Below, piece by piece: positions 35,642 to 45,244 of a stretch of DNA of 64,000 nt (position 1 is its first letter; every line of letters starts with the position of its first letter). The translations under genes and the position numbers were made by a program. Source of the stretch: Myroides odoratus (GTDB lineage: Bacteria; Bacteroidota; Bacteroidia; Flavobacteriales; Flavobacteriaceae). The notes beneath the pieces were generated by a model that ran no database searches, was not told the DNA's origin, and saw nothing but the letters and a program-made list of their open reading frames with translations. The stretch lies in the NCBI RefSeq assembly GCF_001549985.1, contig NZ_LROZ01000014.1, positions 37,958 to 101,957 of the forward strand, written 5' to 3'.

Positions 35642-35776
35642 CTATTTATTAGGAATACTAAAATTCTGCCTCCTTATACTAGTGTAATCTTAAAATAGTC
35701 ATACCTAAATTCAAAATAAGTTGTACTTTAATCCCTAAACATTTCAATTTAGTATTACCTATTCAAACCTTTGACA

Positions 35777-36388
35777 ATGAAGTTAAAATCAAATTTTTCA
35801 CGTGGCGCTGTGCTTATTTTAACGATTATATTCTTAATTACTGCCGTTACTTTTGAAATTTTCGAGCTGAGTTCTTTACCTGCACAATTTTTTGGTACCT
35901 TGTTGGGTGTAGTCATTACTGCTATTATTACCGTTTTACTGTTACAAGGGCAAACGAAAAGCGAGGAATTAAGAGAGCGAAACCTTAGGGTCTTTGAAAA
36001 GAAACAGGAAGTTTTCTTTCATTTCTTAACGCAATTAAATACTATTCTACAAAAAGAAAAGCTGACGTTGCATTTGAGTCATGATAAAACCTTAGAACGA
36101 GAAGTAAATAGTTTACAAGATTTACTTTTTGAATTTGGTTTTTTACAGATGCACACCGCTACAGATACTTTTGATCAAATCTTACTATGTGTTGGAAATT
36201 TAATGGAAGAAAGCAAAAAAATAAAGCTACTTGAGGATAAAACTGAAAAGGATTTTGAAGGGTATTATAAAGTCTTAGCTACAGATTTCTTTGCTATTGT
36301 TTCCCTTTTAAAATTAGAATTGTACAACGCAGCCCCAACGGATATCAATAAAAAACAGCTGGATCGCATCATCAAGCTTTCGTTTTAA
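35777..36388 (+). CDS. Membrane-anchored hypothetical protein with two N-terminal helices
   Basis: 203 residues from the ATG at 35777 (a TTG two codons upstream would add two residues). Two hydrophobic segments at about 10-30 and 37-56 (FFGTLLGVVITAIITVLLLQGQ) are followed by a long soluble helical region of about 145 residues rich in Glu and Lys, with coiled-coil character (ELRERNLRVFEKKQEVFFHFL). No enzyme motif. The function is not recognised. Single gene with its own terminator. Confidence 0.75.
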   Translation: MKLKSNFSRGAVLILTIIFLITAVTFEIFELSSLPAQFFGTLLGVVITAIITVLLLQGQTKSEELRERNLRVFEKKQEVFFHFLTQLNTILQKEKLTLHLSHDKTLEREVNSLQDLLFEFGFLQMHTATDTFDQILLCVGNLMEESKKIKLLEDKTEKDFEGYYKVLATDFFAIVSLLKLELYNAAPTDINKKQLDRIIKLSF

Positions 36389-36408
36389 ACATAACAGCTC
36401 AATATAAC

Positions 36409-36460
36409 AATCCTACCAGAACCGCTCCTTGTTTAGAGTGGCTCTGGTAGGATTTTTTTT
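36409..36460 (+). terminator. Terminator with long stem
   Basis: 12-bp stem AATCCTACCAGA/TCTGGTAGGATT, partly paired inner loop, then eight T. Confidence 0.85.
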
Positions 36461-36502
36461 ACAAGAGATGACTAACTCTACAAAAAGCTTCATTCTCGCC
36501 TT

Positions 36503-37006
36503 TTAATTTCCTAAAGCAGCCTGAATGCGATTGGTCGCTTCTTCTAAGCTAATTCCATTGTAGAGATCGCGAACAAGATCATTATTTTCCTTTTGATGCA
36601 GGTAAATAAACGGGCGACCTTTTTCATTATCTACTTCTACATTAACCCCAACCTCCATACATGTTGTAAATGAATAGGGAGCAATATGATTATTGAGCCA
36701 TCCAAAATAGGTCGTTTTAAATGCTTTATTTTCAAAGTTTTCGTAGTATTCTTTGAAGCTTTTTTCGCTGAGTGAAACCCAAACGCCATAATCTAAATCT
36801 TGGCATGCCTCTGTCACAGTTTGAATCAAGACAACCCGAATAAAATAGTACGTATGTTCTGGATTAATAATGGCACAAAAATCGCTGGTTACTTCCGCAT
36901 CTTCTTTTTCTTCTTCTGTCAATTGCGCATAACTCAAAGGCGTTGGATAAACTAATGCAGGCCAATCTTCATGTTCTTGTCCACAATGTTCACACGTATA
37001 CTTCAT
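36503..37006 (-). CDS. DUF2199 family protein
   Basis: 167 residues. It starts with a zinc-ribbon-like MKYTCEHCGQEHEDWPALVYPTP and continues SDFCAIINPEHTYYFIRVVLIQTV and WVSLSEKSFKEYYE, the recognisable DUF2199 pattern. Cytoplasmic, single gene; function unknown. Only one CxxC pair is clear, so metal binding is uncertain. Confidence 0.85.
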   Translation of the reverse strand: MKYTCEHCGQEHEDWPALVYPTPLSYAQLTEEEKEDAEVTSDFCAIINPEHTYYFIRVVLIQTVTEACQDLDYGVWVSLSEKSFKEYYENFENKAFKTTYFGWLNNHIAPYSFTTCMEVGVNVEVDNEKGRPFIYLHQKENNDLVRDLYNGISLEEATNRIQAALGN

Positions 37007-37133
37007 TTTTTTATTTACAATATTACGTTTTTTTAGAATGCTGTGGTTGTTTTTGATGAATGACTTAGCCTAAACAGCAGTATAAATCTCGTTTTATATT
37101 CAAGTTACGATTGATCACTTTCTGATTCCCAAA

Positions 37134-37165
37134 AAAATGGATACGCTAAAAAGAGTATCCATTTT
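37134..37165 (-). terminator. Terminator of the SusC/SusD pair
   Basis: 11-bp stem AAAATGGATAC/GTATCCATTTT with a 10-base loop; the minus-strand arm continues as TTTTTTT. Confidence 0.82.
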
Positions 37166-37180
37166 CAATGAACTAAAAAA

Positions 37181-38851
37181 TTATTGTGCCCAAATTAATT
37201 TGGAATTCATGAGATCCCCTCCTATTCTTGCTGATGCAGCGTCTTTATTGACCTTATTGACGAGATTAAGGTCGGTTGGATACGTAATTCGTTCAGGTAA
37301 ATCAATCAACCCATTCGCAGCATTGAAGGTATATGTTGTTTGCTGTTGAGGTCCTGGGGCAATTAATTCGTGCATTTGTCCAGGTAATAACAGTGTTTTA
37401 GGGTATTTTGTTCTTCTGTATTCGGCCCAAGCTTCGTAGGGTTGTAAAAATAAAGCAATGTATTTTTGGGTGAGTATGGTTTCTACATTCACCACAGTCA
37501 TTTTTTTAAGATAATCTGCAATATCAACTTCTGAGACCTCCCATTTTTCCATAGAGGCTCGAATTCCCTTAGTGTAATTTTCTTGAGGATTCACCCCTAA
37601 TTCCGCCAGAATAAAGGCAACTTCAGCATATTCCATTACTATTTCAGTATTATCCGCTTTGTATATCGTTCCACTGAATTGAGAAGCGTACCCTGCTTGA
37701 CTTCCTGTATACGCATCAGTCAATCCGATGGGCATTCCGATATAAAACTCAGGGGTACGTGTGACATAGTTATTTTTTTCAATACAAGGTTCCGCTGCTT
37801 TACTACTATCATAATAAAAAGCAAGCATAACCTCTGAAGTTTTCCCTTTGTCATCAGTCACTTGTTGACTCGTTGGTGCAACCATTTTAAACAATCGTGG
37901 ATCGATGATTTCCGCAAAGGGATTAACCTGCATTGTTTTCGTTTCTCCTTTAAGCAATTCAACAAACGTGTTGGTTGGAGAAAAATCATTTCTTTTGCCG
38001 ACAAAAGCATCTAAGTAGAAAGAAGCCGGTTTTACAGGGTCGTTTTGGAATTTTTGCCCGACATTATCCAGATTAGACACCATTAGTTCCGCAGTATTGG
38101 CTATTAATTCGGCTATATGCGTTTGAGCTATAGGGAGTACATTTTTGACGCGATTAGCAATTCTCAAGCGCAATGAATTGGCGAATTTCTTTAATTTTAA
38201 AGGAGAGCCAAATAAGAAATCTCCATCGCTAAAGACATTCGCAGCCTCCATGTTGATGGATGCTGCAGCTTCTTTTAATTCATTCATTAAATCCGTATAA
38301 ATCTTCTCTTGAGGAGCGAATTTAGGCGTTGTTATTTCATGCTCTGTTCCTAAGGTCATCGCTTGAAAATCGGGATCTTTAGTTGCGTAAGAATAATACG
38401 GAACATCTCCATACATATCGACCAATTGCAATTGTGCATAAGCGATCATGATACGTGCTGCTGCCAATTGGTTTGCTGGGTCCCCATAAGCAAGTACTTT
38501 TTCTTTCTGACTGGGATCTGTGACGATATCAATAATTTGCTTGTATCCTTTTACTGCTAAAAAAAGATCGGTATATAAACTATTATTCACTTCATTTCTA
38601 AACTGATAGCGATCTTCGGCTGTATAATTTCGCTGGGCTGAATATTGAATCCAAGGCAAGGCCATACGTCCAGAAGGCATTCCTCTTCTAGTACGAGTCA
38701 TCAATTCCTTATTGGTATTATTAAATAGCCCACTTGTTGTTACTTCAGTAGGTTGATTGGGGCTATTATTGATTGCCTCCAAATCCTTATCACAGCTAGT
38801 GCAAAGGATAAGGCTAAGCATTCCGATAAAAAGGTAGCTATATATTTTCAT
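37181..38851 (-). CDS. SusD/RagB-like nutrient-binding lipoprotein (SusD-like_2)
   Basis: 556 residues. Lipoprotein signal with Cys20 (LILCTSCDKD). A helix-rich TPR-containing chain with YYSYATKDPDFQAM, FGSPLKLKKFANSLRLRIANRV and the C-terminal EAWAEYRRTKYPKTLL typical of the SusD-like_2 group. It caps the TonB-dependent SusC barrel and captures substrate on the cell surface. The gene follows susC by 8 bases. No glycoside hydrolase, sulfatase or sensor is adjacent, so the ligand (peptide, glycan or other) is unknown. Confidence 0.9.
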   Translation of the reverse strand: MKIYSYLFIGMLSLILCTSCDKDLEAINNSPNQPTEVTTSGLFNNTNKELMTRTRRGMPSGRMALPWIQYSAQRNYTAEDRYQFRNEVNNSLYTDLFLAVKGYKQIIDIVTDPSQKEKVLAYGDPANQLAAARIMIAYAQLQLVDMYGDVPYYSYATKDPDFQAMTLGTEHEITTPKFAPQEKIYTDLMNELKEAAASINMEAANVFSDGDFLFGSPLKLKKFANSLRLRIANRVKNVLPIAQTHIAELIANTAELMVSNLDNVGQKFQNDPVKPASFYLDAFVGKRNDFSPTNTFVELLKGETKTMQVNPFAEIIDPRLFKMVAPTSQQVTDDKGKTSEVMLAFYYDSSKAAEPCIEKNNYVTRTPEFYIGMPIGLTDAYTGSQAGYASQFSGTIYKADNTEIVMEYAEVAFILAELGVNPQENYTKGIRASMEKWEVSEVDIADYLKKMTVVNVETILTQKYIALFLQPYEAWAEYRRTKYPKTLLLPGQMHELIAPGPQQQTTYTFNAANGLIDLPERITYPTDLNLVNKVNKDAASARIGGDLMNSKLIWAQ

Positions 38852-38859
38852 CTGATTAA

Positions 38860-41800
38860 TTACAATTTAAATTTTACATTCATCCCATAGGTTCGTGTAG
38901 AGGGCAAAGATGCTCCTTCAATGGCTTGCACATTATCACTAGCATAGGATGCCATTTCAGGATCCATTCCCTTCCAAGCAAGGTTCCAAGTAAATAAATT
39001 GCGTGCATACAGCCCAATCGTAATTCCTTTAAACGGGCCTAACCATTTGGTTGGTAAATCATATCCTAATGTAATTTCTCTCAATTTGATATAATCTGCA
39101 TCAAATACATTTTGTGCATCTACCGTGGTATTATGCGCTTTAGCCCAATCGATAGCACTGACGACTTGATCATTTTTCGTTCCATCTGCTTTGACTCCAT
39201 CCAAAATTAATCCCGTTTCTCGAATATTATTTGCTGTTGTTTCTTCTAACATACCGGAATACATCCCATATAAATGTGTGGTAGAAAAATATTTTCCTCC
39301 ATTTTGGATATCAATTAGCAACCCGAGATTGAGGTTTTTATAGCGGAAACTATTGCGGATTCCCATGTTGTAGTTGGGCAAATAAGAGCCTAATGCTTTA
39401 ACTTCTGAGGCGAGGTACAAACCATCTTCCCCTATTTTTTTATGCCCTTGATCATCATATACATAGTCTGTTCCGTAGATTTGTCCATAAGCCTCCCCTA
39501 TTTTTCCTTGTAGAGTAACGCGGAACGGAGCTCTAGCGATTTCCACCGATTCCACCCCTTCTGCTAATCGGATGAGGGTATTTTTATTCTTGGCGAAGTT
39601 CCAGGTTATTTGCCACGAAAAATCGTCCAATTGAATAGGCGTTAGGTTCACCGTAGCTTCAATTCCTTTATTTCTCATATCTCCCGCATTCATCCAACGA
39701 TAGGCGAATCCAGTTGCGGCATCGTATTGTACACGGGTAATGAGGTCTTTGGTTTCAATCTCGTAGTAAGACAATTCAAATCCGATGCGATTATTGAGAA
39801 ATGCAGCTTCTAACCCTATTTCTTTAGTGGTCATTCTTTCGGGTTTTAGATTTGGATTATTCGCGGTATTATCTAGTGCGTAGGTTGGTTGATCCAAGAA
39901 AGGACCATTAATTCTGTAGTAGTCTTTGGTGCGATAGGCTTCTGTATCATTACCCACTTGTGCCCAACCGAGACGAATTTTACCCAAATTCAACCAATCG
40001 ATTTCTGGAAGTAGATTTGAAAAAATAAACGTTCCGGTCAAGGAAGGATAGGTGACGGATTTTTTCACGGTAGAAAACCAATCTCTACGCACCGTTCCTT
40101 CGATAAAGAGGTATTCTTGGTAACTCAAACTTACGGATCCAAATATGGAATTTGTTCGCGTATGCGTCCAATCATTAGACGATCGAGCTGTTGCTTTACT
40201 ATTACTCAAGTTATAAAGATTGGGAAGATTGAGTCCTCCTACCGTTGATCCATAGAGGAAATCATTTCGTTTTTCACTTCGATTCACCCCGATAAAAGCG
40301 TTTATTCCGAAGGTTTCGAATTGATTATCATAGTGTAGTCTTCCTTCGTAATTGTATTCCGAAATATTGCGTTTGGCCTGAGAATAAGAGGAAGTTGCTT
40401 GAGAACCTACCGCTACTTGGTCATCAATAGTCCAGCTGTATTGATCTCCATAAACCGTTCCGACAGCATAGAGTTGATCCGAAAAATTATACGTTAATTT
40501 AGCATTTCCATACCATCGTGTACGCACATCTTGAGCTGTATTTTCATGAATTACCCAGTACGGATTATCCGAATAGGCTGGCATCCCATTATCCCAAGAC
40601 GTTCGATTCCAAGAACGTTGATTGCCATTGGCTAATTTATAGTCCTTCAGTTTTTCGAAGTCGATTTGACGTTGTCCCCATTGAAAGAATCGCTCCACTA
40701 CTGAATTATCCCCATAGCCGACTACTGGACGATTAAACCCTTTCGTATACACATAATTAATATTCGTTTCAGCTTTCAGGTTTTCACTTATTTTAGTCCC
40801 CGCATTCACTGTAAAATTATTGCGTTGAAGCTTAGAGGTTGGAATAATACCTTCTGTCACTTTGTTGTTAAAAGCCATTCGGATATTACTCTCTTTGAAT
40901 GATTTAGCAATCGATACCGATTGGTTGTAGGTAACTCCTGTATTAAAGAAGGATTTCACATCGTGTTTCGATTTTTCCCAGGGAATTTCCTTCATATAAT
41001 CTTGTCCAAATTCGGGATCAAAAGCATTCCAGGGCAGGTAGGGTGTTCCATCGAATTTAGGTCCCCAACTTTCGTCCAATATATACTCTGGAATATTATA
41101 GACTTTACCATTAATCTCCTGTCTTTTAAATGTTTCTGTAGAACCGCCTCCATATTTTGTTTGCAGTTTGGGCATGATATTGATGGATTCAAAGGCTAGT
41201 CCTGAATTCAATTCAATTTCTGTGCGTCCATTTTTAGCGGACTTCGTCGTGTAAATGATAACGCCATTTCCTCCTCTATTGCCGTAAAGTGCAGAAGCTG
41301 GTCCACCTTTTAAGACGGTGATGGATTCTATATCATCGGGATTAATATCCGCTGAACCATCCCCATAATCGCGTCCACTTGCACCGCGTTGCATATCAAT
41401 ATCTGCGAGATTAGTGTTATCTAGGGGAATTCCATCCACAACAATAAGCGGTTGGTTATTTCCTACCACTGATTTGATACCGCGCAAGACAATACGTGTG
41501 GAACCTCCCATACTCGAAGGGGCTGTGACTTGCAAACCAGAAACATTCCCTGAAAGCGCGTTGACCGCATTGGATTGTCCTGCACCAGAAATCTGTTCTC
41601 CTTTCACTTCTTGAGAAGAATACCCCAATTTTTTCTTGTCCCTTTTGATTCCTAAAGCCGTTACAACAACAGCTTCTAGCATATTTTCCTCTGCTGTCAT
41701 TTCAACATTAAAAACACTTGCGTTGGTTACCTTGTACTTTACTTCTTTCATCCCGATGAACGAAAAGACAAGTACATCCTCTTGTTTTACTTTTAGCATG

Positions 41801-41979
41801 TATTTTCCGTCTAAATCCGTTTGAACTCCTTGTTGAGTTCCTTGAATTAAAACCGTTACACCTGGTAAGGGCATTCCGCCTTCTGTTACCATTCCCGAAA
41901 ATTCTTTCTCTTGTGCTTGTGCAAACTGAATAAATATGCAACACATACAGAGAAAGTAATACCTTAATTTTGAATTCAT
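38860..41979 (-). CDS. SusC/RagA-type TonB-dependent outer-membrane transporter
   Basis: 1039 residues. Signal peptide to about FAQAQE; a carboxypeptidase-regulatory-like N-terminal extension (GMPLPGVTVLIQGTQQGV, DLDGKYML) at about 28-105; plug with VVVTALGIKRDKKKLGYS, GNVSGLQV and SITVLKGGPASALYGNRGGNG; then a 22-strand barrel ending in TRTYGMNVKFKL. It imports large ligands powered by TonB. First gene of the SusCD pair; a candidate -7 element is at 42005-42012. Confidence 0.94.
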   Translation of the reverse strand: MNSKLRYYFLCMCCIFIQFAQAQEKEFSGMVTEGGMPLPGVTVLIQGTQQGVQTDLDGKYMLKVKQEDVLVFSFIGMKEVKYKVTNASVFNVEMTAEENMLEAVVVTALGIKRDKKKLGYSSQEVKGEQISGAGQSNAVNALSGNVSGLQVTAPSSMGGSTRIVLRGIKSVVGNNQPLIVVDGIPLDNTNLADIDMQRGASGRDYGDGSADINPDDIESITVLKGGPASALYGNRGGNGVIIYTTKSAKNGRTEIELNSGLAFESINIMPKLQTKYGGGSTETFKRQEINGKVYNIPEYILDESWGPKFDGTPYLPWNAFDPEFGQDYMKEIPWEKSKHDVKSFFNTGVTYNQSVSIAKSFKESNIRMAFNNKVTEGIIPTSKLQRNNFTVNAGTKISENLKAETNINYVYTKGFNRPVVGYGDNSVVERFFQWGQRQIDFEKLKDYKLANGNQRSWNRTSWDNGMPAYSDNPYWVIHENTAQDVRTRWYGNAKLTYNFSDQLYAVGTVYGDQYSWTIDDQVAVGSQATSSYSQAKRNISEYNYEGRLHYDNQFETFGINAFIGVNRSEKRNDFLYGSTVGGLNLPNLYNLSNSKATARSSNDWTHTRTNSIFGSVSLSYQEYLFIEGTVRRDWFSTVKKSVTYPSLTGTFIFSNLLPEIDWLNLGKIRLGWAQVGNDTEAYRTKDYYRINGPFLDQPTYALDNTANNPNLKPERMTTKEIGLEAAFLNNRIGFELSYYEIETKDLITRVQYDAATGFAYRWMNAGDMRNKGIEATVNLTPIQLDDFSWQITWNFAKNKNTLIRLAEGVESVEIARAPFRVTLQGKIGEAYGQIYGTDYVYDDQGHKKIGEDGLYLASEVKALGSYLPNYNMGIRNSFRYKNLNLGLLIDIQNGGKYFSTTHLYGMYSGMLEETTANNIRETGLILDGVKADGTKNDQVVSAIDWAKAHNTTVDAQNVFDADYIKLREITLGYDLPTKWLGPFKGITIGLYARNLFTWNLAWKGMDPEMASYASDNVQAIEGASLPSTRTYGMNVKFKL

Positions 41980-42004
41980 TGTGTCTTTTGATTAGTTTCT
42001 GAAC

Positions 42005-42012
42005 CAAAATTA
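42005..42012 (-). promoter_or_regulatory. Candidate -7 element TAATTTTG for susC
   Basis: Fits TAnnTTTG, 25 bases before the susC ATG; no TTG at the usual -33. The gap to 42322 is otherwise AT-rich and featureless (343 bases without a gene). Confidence 0.4.
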
Positions 42013-42322
42013 GCTCCATCCTTTTTATAAAAAATTAAGAAAACAAAGGGGGTACAGCCAGTTCTCCCAAACCAAATACACGATTAAAACCATAACTTGA
42101 AAAAATTATATTATTCAATGTTTTTAGAACTTCCTAACACCAAAACAGAGTAAAAAACACCATTACTTTATACTAATTTTAAGATTTAATTTTTCAGGAT
42201 TTAGCAGAATTTGAACCACATGCATTGATTTTATTTCTTTTCTTTATATAGTTAAACGTTTCACATTTACAGCAAAAGAGAAAAATAAATTATAGAACTT
42301 TACGTATCAAAATCAAATTACT

Positions 42323-43156
42323 ATGCAATCGCTTCAAGATCTTTATCGTTTTTCACAGACTTTATCCTATAGTGAACAGGTGATGCCTACCTTATTTATT
42401 GGTCATGGTTCACCTATGAATGCTATAACGGATACTGTATTTTCACAAAATTGGCATAGTTTAGGTCAATCTTTACCTACACCTAAGGCCATTCTCGTTA
42501 TTTCTGCTCATTGGTTAACGCAAGGAAGTGCGATTACCGCCATGGACTTCCCAGAGACTATACACGATTTTAGTGGATTTCCGCAACCTTTATTTGATGT
42601 ATCTTATCCTGCTCCAGGCGATCCTTCTTTAGCCGTTGAAACTCAGCAATTGGTTCAGCCTTTTGATCTTCATTTAAATCATGATTGGGGTTTAGATCAC
42701 GGTACTTGGTCTATTACGAAACACATGTTTCCACAGGCGAATATCCCCGTATTACAGCTGAGTATTGATTATTATAAGCCGTTGGACTACCACTATCAAT
42801 TGGCCCTCCAATTACGTGAATTGCGCAAAAAGGGCGTTTTACTGATCGGTAGTGGTAATATGATTCACAATTTACGTCTGTTATCTTGGGATCAAATGGA
42901 AAACAATTACGGGTTCGATTGGGCTATTGACATCAATGCTGTGCTTCAACAAGCGATTGCTGACCATGATTTTAAGCGTTTACTTGACTATGAAAAGTTA
43001 CATCCACACATTACGCTTGCTATCCCTACATTGGAGCATTATATCCCTATGCTGTACAATTTAGGTTTAAAAGACAAGAAGGATGAATTAATGTTCTTCA
43101 ATGATGCCTATGTAGGGGGCTCATTAAGTATGACTTCTTTTATGTACTATCAATAA
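42323..43156 (+). CDS. ygiD: 4,5-DOPA-extradiol-dioxygenase-like protein (YgiD family)
   Basis: 277 residues. LigB-type class III extradiol dioxygenase: metal-ligand histidines in FIGHGSPMNAI, ISAHW, HDWGLDHGTWS and the late HPHI region. The family opens catechol-type rings; in E. coli YgiD acts on DOPA. Zinc is often bound. Single gene, divergent from susC. Physiological substrate unknown. Confidence 0.9.
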   Translation: MQSLQDLYRFSQTLSYSEQVMPTLFIGHGSPMNAITDTVFSQNWHSLGQSLPTPKAILVISAHWLTQGSAITAMDFPETIHDFSGFPQPLFDVSYPAPGDPSLAVETQQLVQPFDLHLNHDWGLDHGTWSITKHMFPQANIPVLQLSIDYYKPLDYHYQLALQLRELRKKGVLLIGSGNMIHNLRLLSWDQMENNYGFDWAIDINAVLQQAIADHDFKRLLDYEKLHPHITLAIPTLEHYIPMLYNLGLKDKKDELMFFNDAYVGGSLSMTSFMYYQ

Positions 43157-43162
43157 AAAAAT

Positions 43163-43190
43163 AAGAGCGCTCGATAAATCGAGCGCTCTT
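43163..43190 (-). terminator. Strong terminator at the end of the surface operon
   Basis: 12-bp GC-rich perfect stem AAGAGCGCTCGA/TCGAGCGCTCTT with TAAA loop. The minus-strand side is followed by ATTTTTTTATTG, while the plus side is GTGGGC, so it works mainly for the minus-strand operon that ends at 43272, although it lies just behind ygiD. Confidence 0.8.
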
Positions 43191-43271
43191 GTGGGCTTAG
43201 TGCTGCTTATTTTAAATCCTACAGCAGGATCATCGAAAAAAAATTGCTTTGTTGTTTGTTATGTGTTTGTC

Positions 43272-45233
43272 CTACATTTCTATAATAATGAACTCACTAC
43301 GTCTGTTTAACTGATGTTCTTCCACTGTACATGGTACGCCATTACTACATTTATTTAGTAATTGACTTTCACCATATCCACGACCTGTTAAACGGCTTGG
43401 ATCAATTCCTTGTCCAATCATCCACTTGATTGTAGATTTCACACGACGATCCGATAAACTCATGTTGTAATCGTCATTTCCTCTACTATCCGTATGTGAA
43501 CGAACATCGATTTTCAATGTTGGGTATTCTTTCATGACCTCTACTACTTTCATCAACTCAATCGAAGCATCTCTGCGGATATTTGATTTGTCAAAGTCAA
43601 AGTAAATCGGTTGAAGTTTCAATTTCTTGAATAAATCGTCGTTTATACCTAGTGGTTTTTCTGTTTTCTCTAATCCGATATTCACTGTTTTAACCCCTGG
43701 TTCGCGATTTACGTTAAAAGCAACTTCCACCGTATTGTATAATTTTTTCTCTGCTTTGATGCGGTACTTATGTCCACAGTCTAATAAAGAAGTAACGTAA
43801 TATCCTTTGCTATTCGTATAAATGGTATCTGATTTTTGATACATTGCATCAGAAATTACCACAAGGGCATCGACTAATACTTCATTAGTATCTTTATCAT
43901 ATACGGTACCTTCAATCGTTTGCTTACATGGTTTCTCTGCAAGGAAATAAATATCATCTGATCCTTTACCATCTGCGCGATTTGAACTAACAAACCCTTT
44001 GTTTTGTTTTGGGTCTAAATAGAATCCAAAATCATCAAGGCTACTGTTAATCGGCGTTCCCATGTTTACCACAGGTCCAAAAGTACCATTCGGATATAAT
44101 TTAGCTGCAAATATATCCATTCCTCCTAAACCTGGATGTCCATCAGAGGAGAAATATAATTGAAAATCCGAAGATATGAAAGGAAAACTTTCTCTTCCTT
44201 CAGTATTTATTGTTTTTCCAAGATTTTCCACAGGTCCGTACCCTCCATTTTCATATAAAGCTACGCGGAATAAATCCGATTGTCCTAGTGTTTCCTTTCT
44301 ATCTGAGACAAAATACAACCATTTATCATCAGGAGTTAAAGCAGGATGGGCTGTATTGAAATTGTCCGAATTAAACGGTAATTCCTCTACTAGTCCCCAC
44401 TTCCCATCCGCTTGCTTTACTGCCTTGTATAATTTTAATAAAGAGGTTTTATCTCTATTTTGTTTGCTTTTTCCACTGGCTTTGGAATTGTTACGCGTGA
44501 AATACATTGTATTGCCATCTTGTGTAAAGACAGCTGTTGCGTCATTCACTTTAGACTCAATCTCTGGTGCAAAAAGCACAGGTTCTCCAAAACCATTTTG
44601 ATCAATCGTAGCGCTATATAAACTAGTATAACTTTCGTTGGTCCACGAGTGAATTTTACTTCCACTTTCGTGCTCTGTTGCACGTGCTGAAGTAAATACA
44701 AATTGATCCCCAAGAAGGGTTCCTCCGTAATCAGAGTATTCCGTATTGATGTTTAACAATTTAATATCGTAACGATCTGAAAAGTTTTCGATATGCTCTA
44801 AGTAATCGCGGTTTTTATTGTACAACGCTGATCTAGAATCCTCTTGCTCTAAGGCAGCAAAACGATCCATCATTTGTTGTGATTTGGTATAATCTTGTGC
44901 TGCTTTTAGCGTTTGTGCATAGCGATAGTAATATTCAGAAGATAAAGCGGCTACATCTTTGTCTTCGTAATTTCCATCAAATAGCTCCGTATACCATTTA
45001 TTTGCTTCTACTAACTTTCCATTGAAATAGTAAGCATCCGCTAAGTTTTGTAAAATTGAAGTATTAACGAATCCTTTATCAGCGATACGCTCATATACTT
45101 TAATTGCGTCGATATACGCCAAGCGATCAAAACTCTTATCTGCTTGTTTTTCTTTTTTTATCTGGCTGTATCCTGAGAAGCTAAAGCTCAAAGCTGCACT
45201 CAGAATTGCCAGTTGTATTATCTGTTTTACCAT
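43272..45233 (-). CDS. TPR/PD40/OmpA-domain outer-membrane anchor (PorE-like)
   Basis: 653 residues. Signal peptide to about GYSQ. TPR helices (about 30-150), WD40-like PD40 beta-propeller (about 165-420; DDKWLYFVSDRKETLGQSD, FQLYFSSDGHPGLGGMDIF), a carboxypeptidase-regulatory-like domain (IEGTVYDKDTNEVLVDALVV, about 433-520), then OmpA peptidoglycan-binding domain (YFDFDKSNIRRDA, VRSHTDSRGNDDYNMSLSDRR) with the diaminopimelate-contacting Asp and Arg. This is the domain order of P. gingivalis PorE, a T9SS component that ties machinery to peptidoglycan. Last gene of the operon, 11 bases after the PorP-like gene. Confidence 0.93.
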   Translation of the reverse strand: MVKQIIQLAILSAALSFSFSGYSQIKKEKQADKSFDRLAYIDAIKVYERIADKGFVNTSILQNLADAYYFNGKLVEANKWYTELFDGNYEDKDVAALSSEYYYRYAQTLKAAQDYTKSQQMMDRFAALEQEDSRSALYNKNRDYLEHIENFSDRYDIKLLNINTEYSDYGGTLLGDQFVFTSARATEHESGSKIHSWTNESYTSLYSATIDQNGFGEPVLFAPEIESKVNDATAVFTQDGNTMYFTRNNSKASGKSKQNRDKTSLLKLYKAVKQADGKWGLVEELPFNSDNFNTAHPALTPDDKWLYFVSDRKETLGQSDLFRVALYENGGYGPVENLGKTINTEGRESFPFISSDFQLYFSSDGHPGLGGMDIFAAKLYPNGTFGPVVNMGTPINSSLDDFGFYLDPKQNKGFVSSNRADGKGSDDIYFLAEKPCKQTIEGTVYDKDTNEVLVDALVVISDAMYQKSDTIYTNSKGYYVTSLLDCGHKYRIKAEKKLYNTVEVAFNVNREPGVKTVNIGLEKTEKPLGINDDLFKKLKLQPIYFDFDKSNIRRDASIELMKVVEVMKEYPTLKIDVRSHTDSRGNDDYNMSLSDRRVKSTIKWMIGQGIDPSRLTGRGYGESQLLNKCSNGVPCTVEEHQLNRRSEFIIIEM

Positions 45234-45244
45234 ACTTGTAACAA

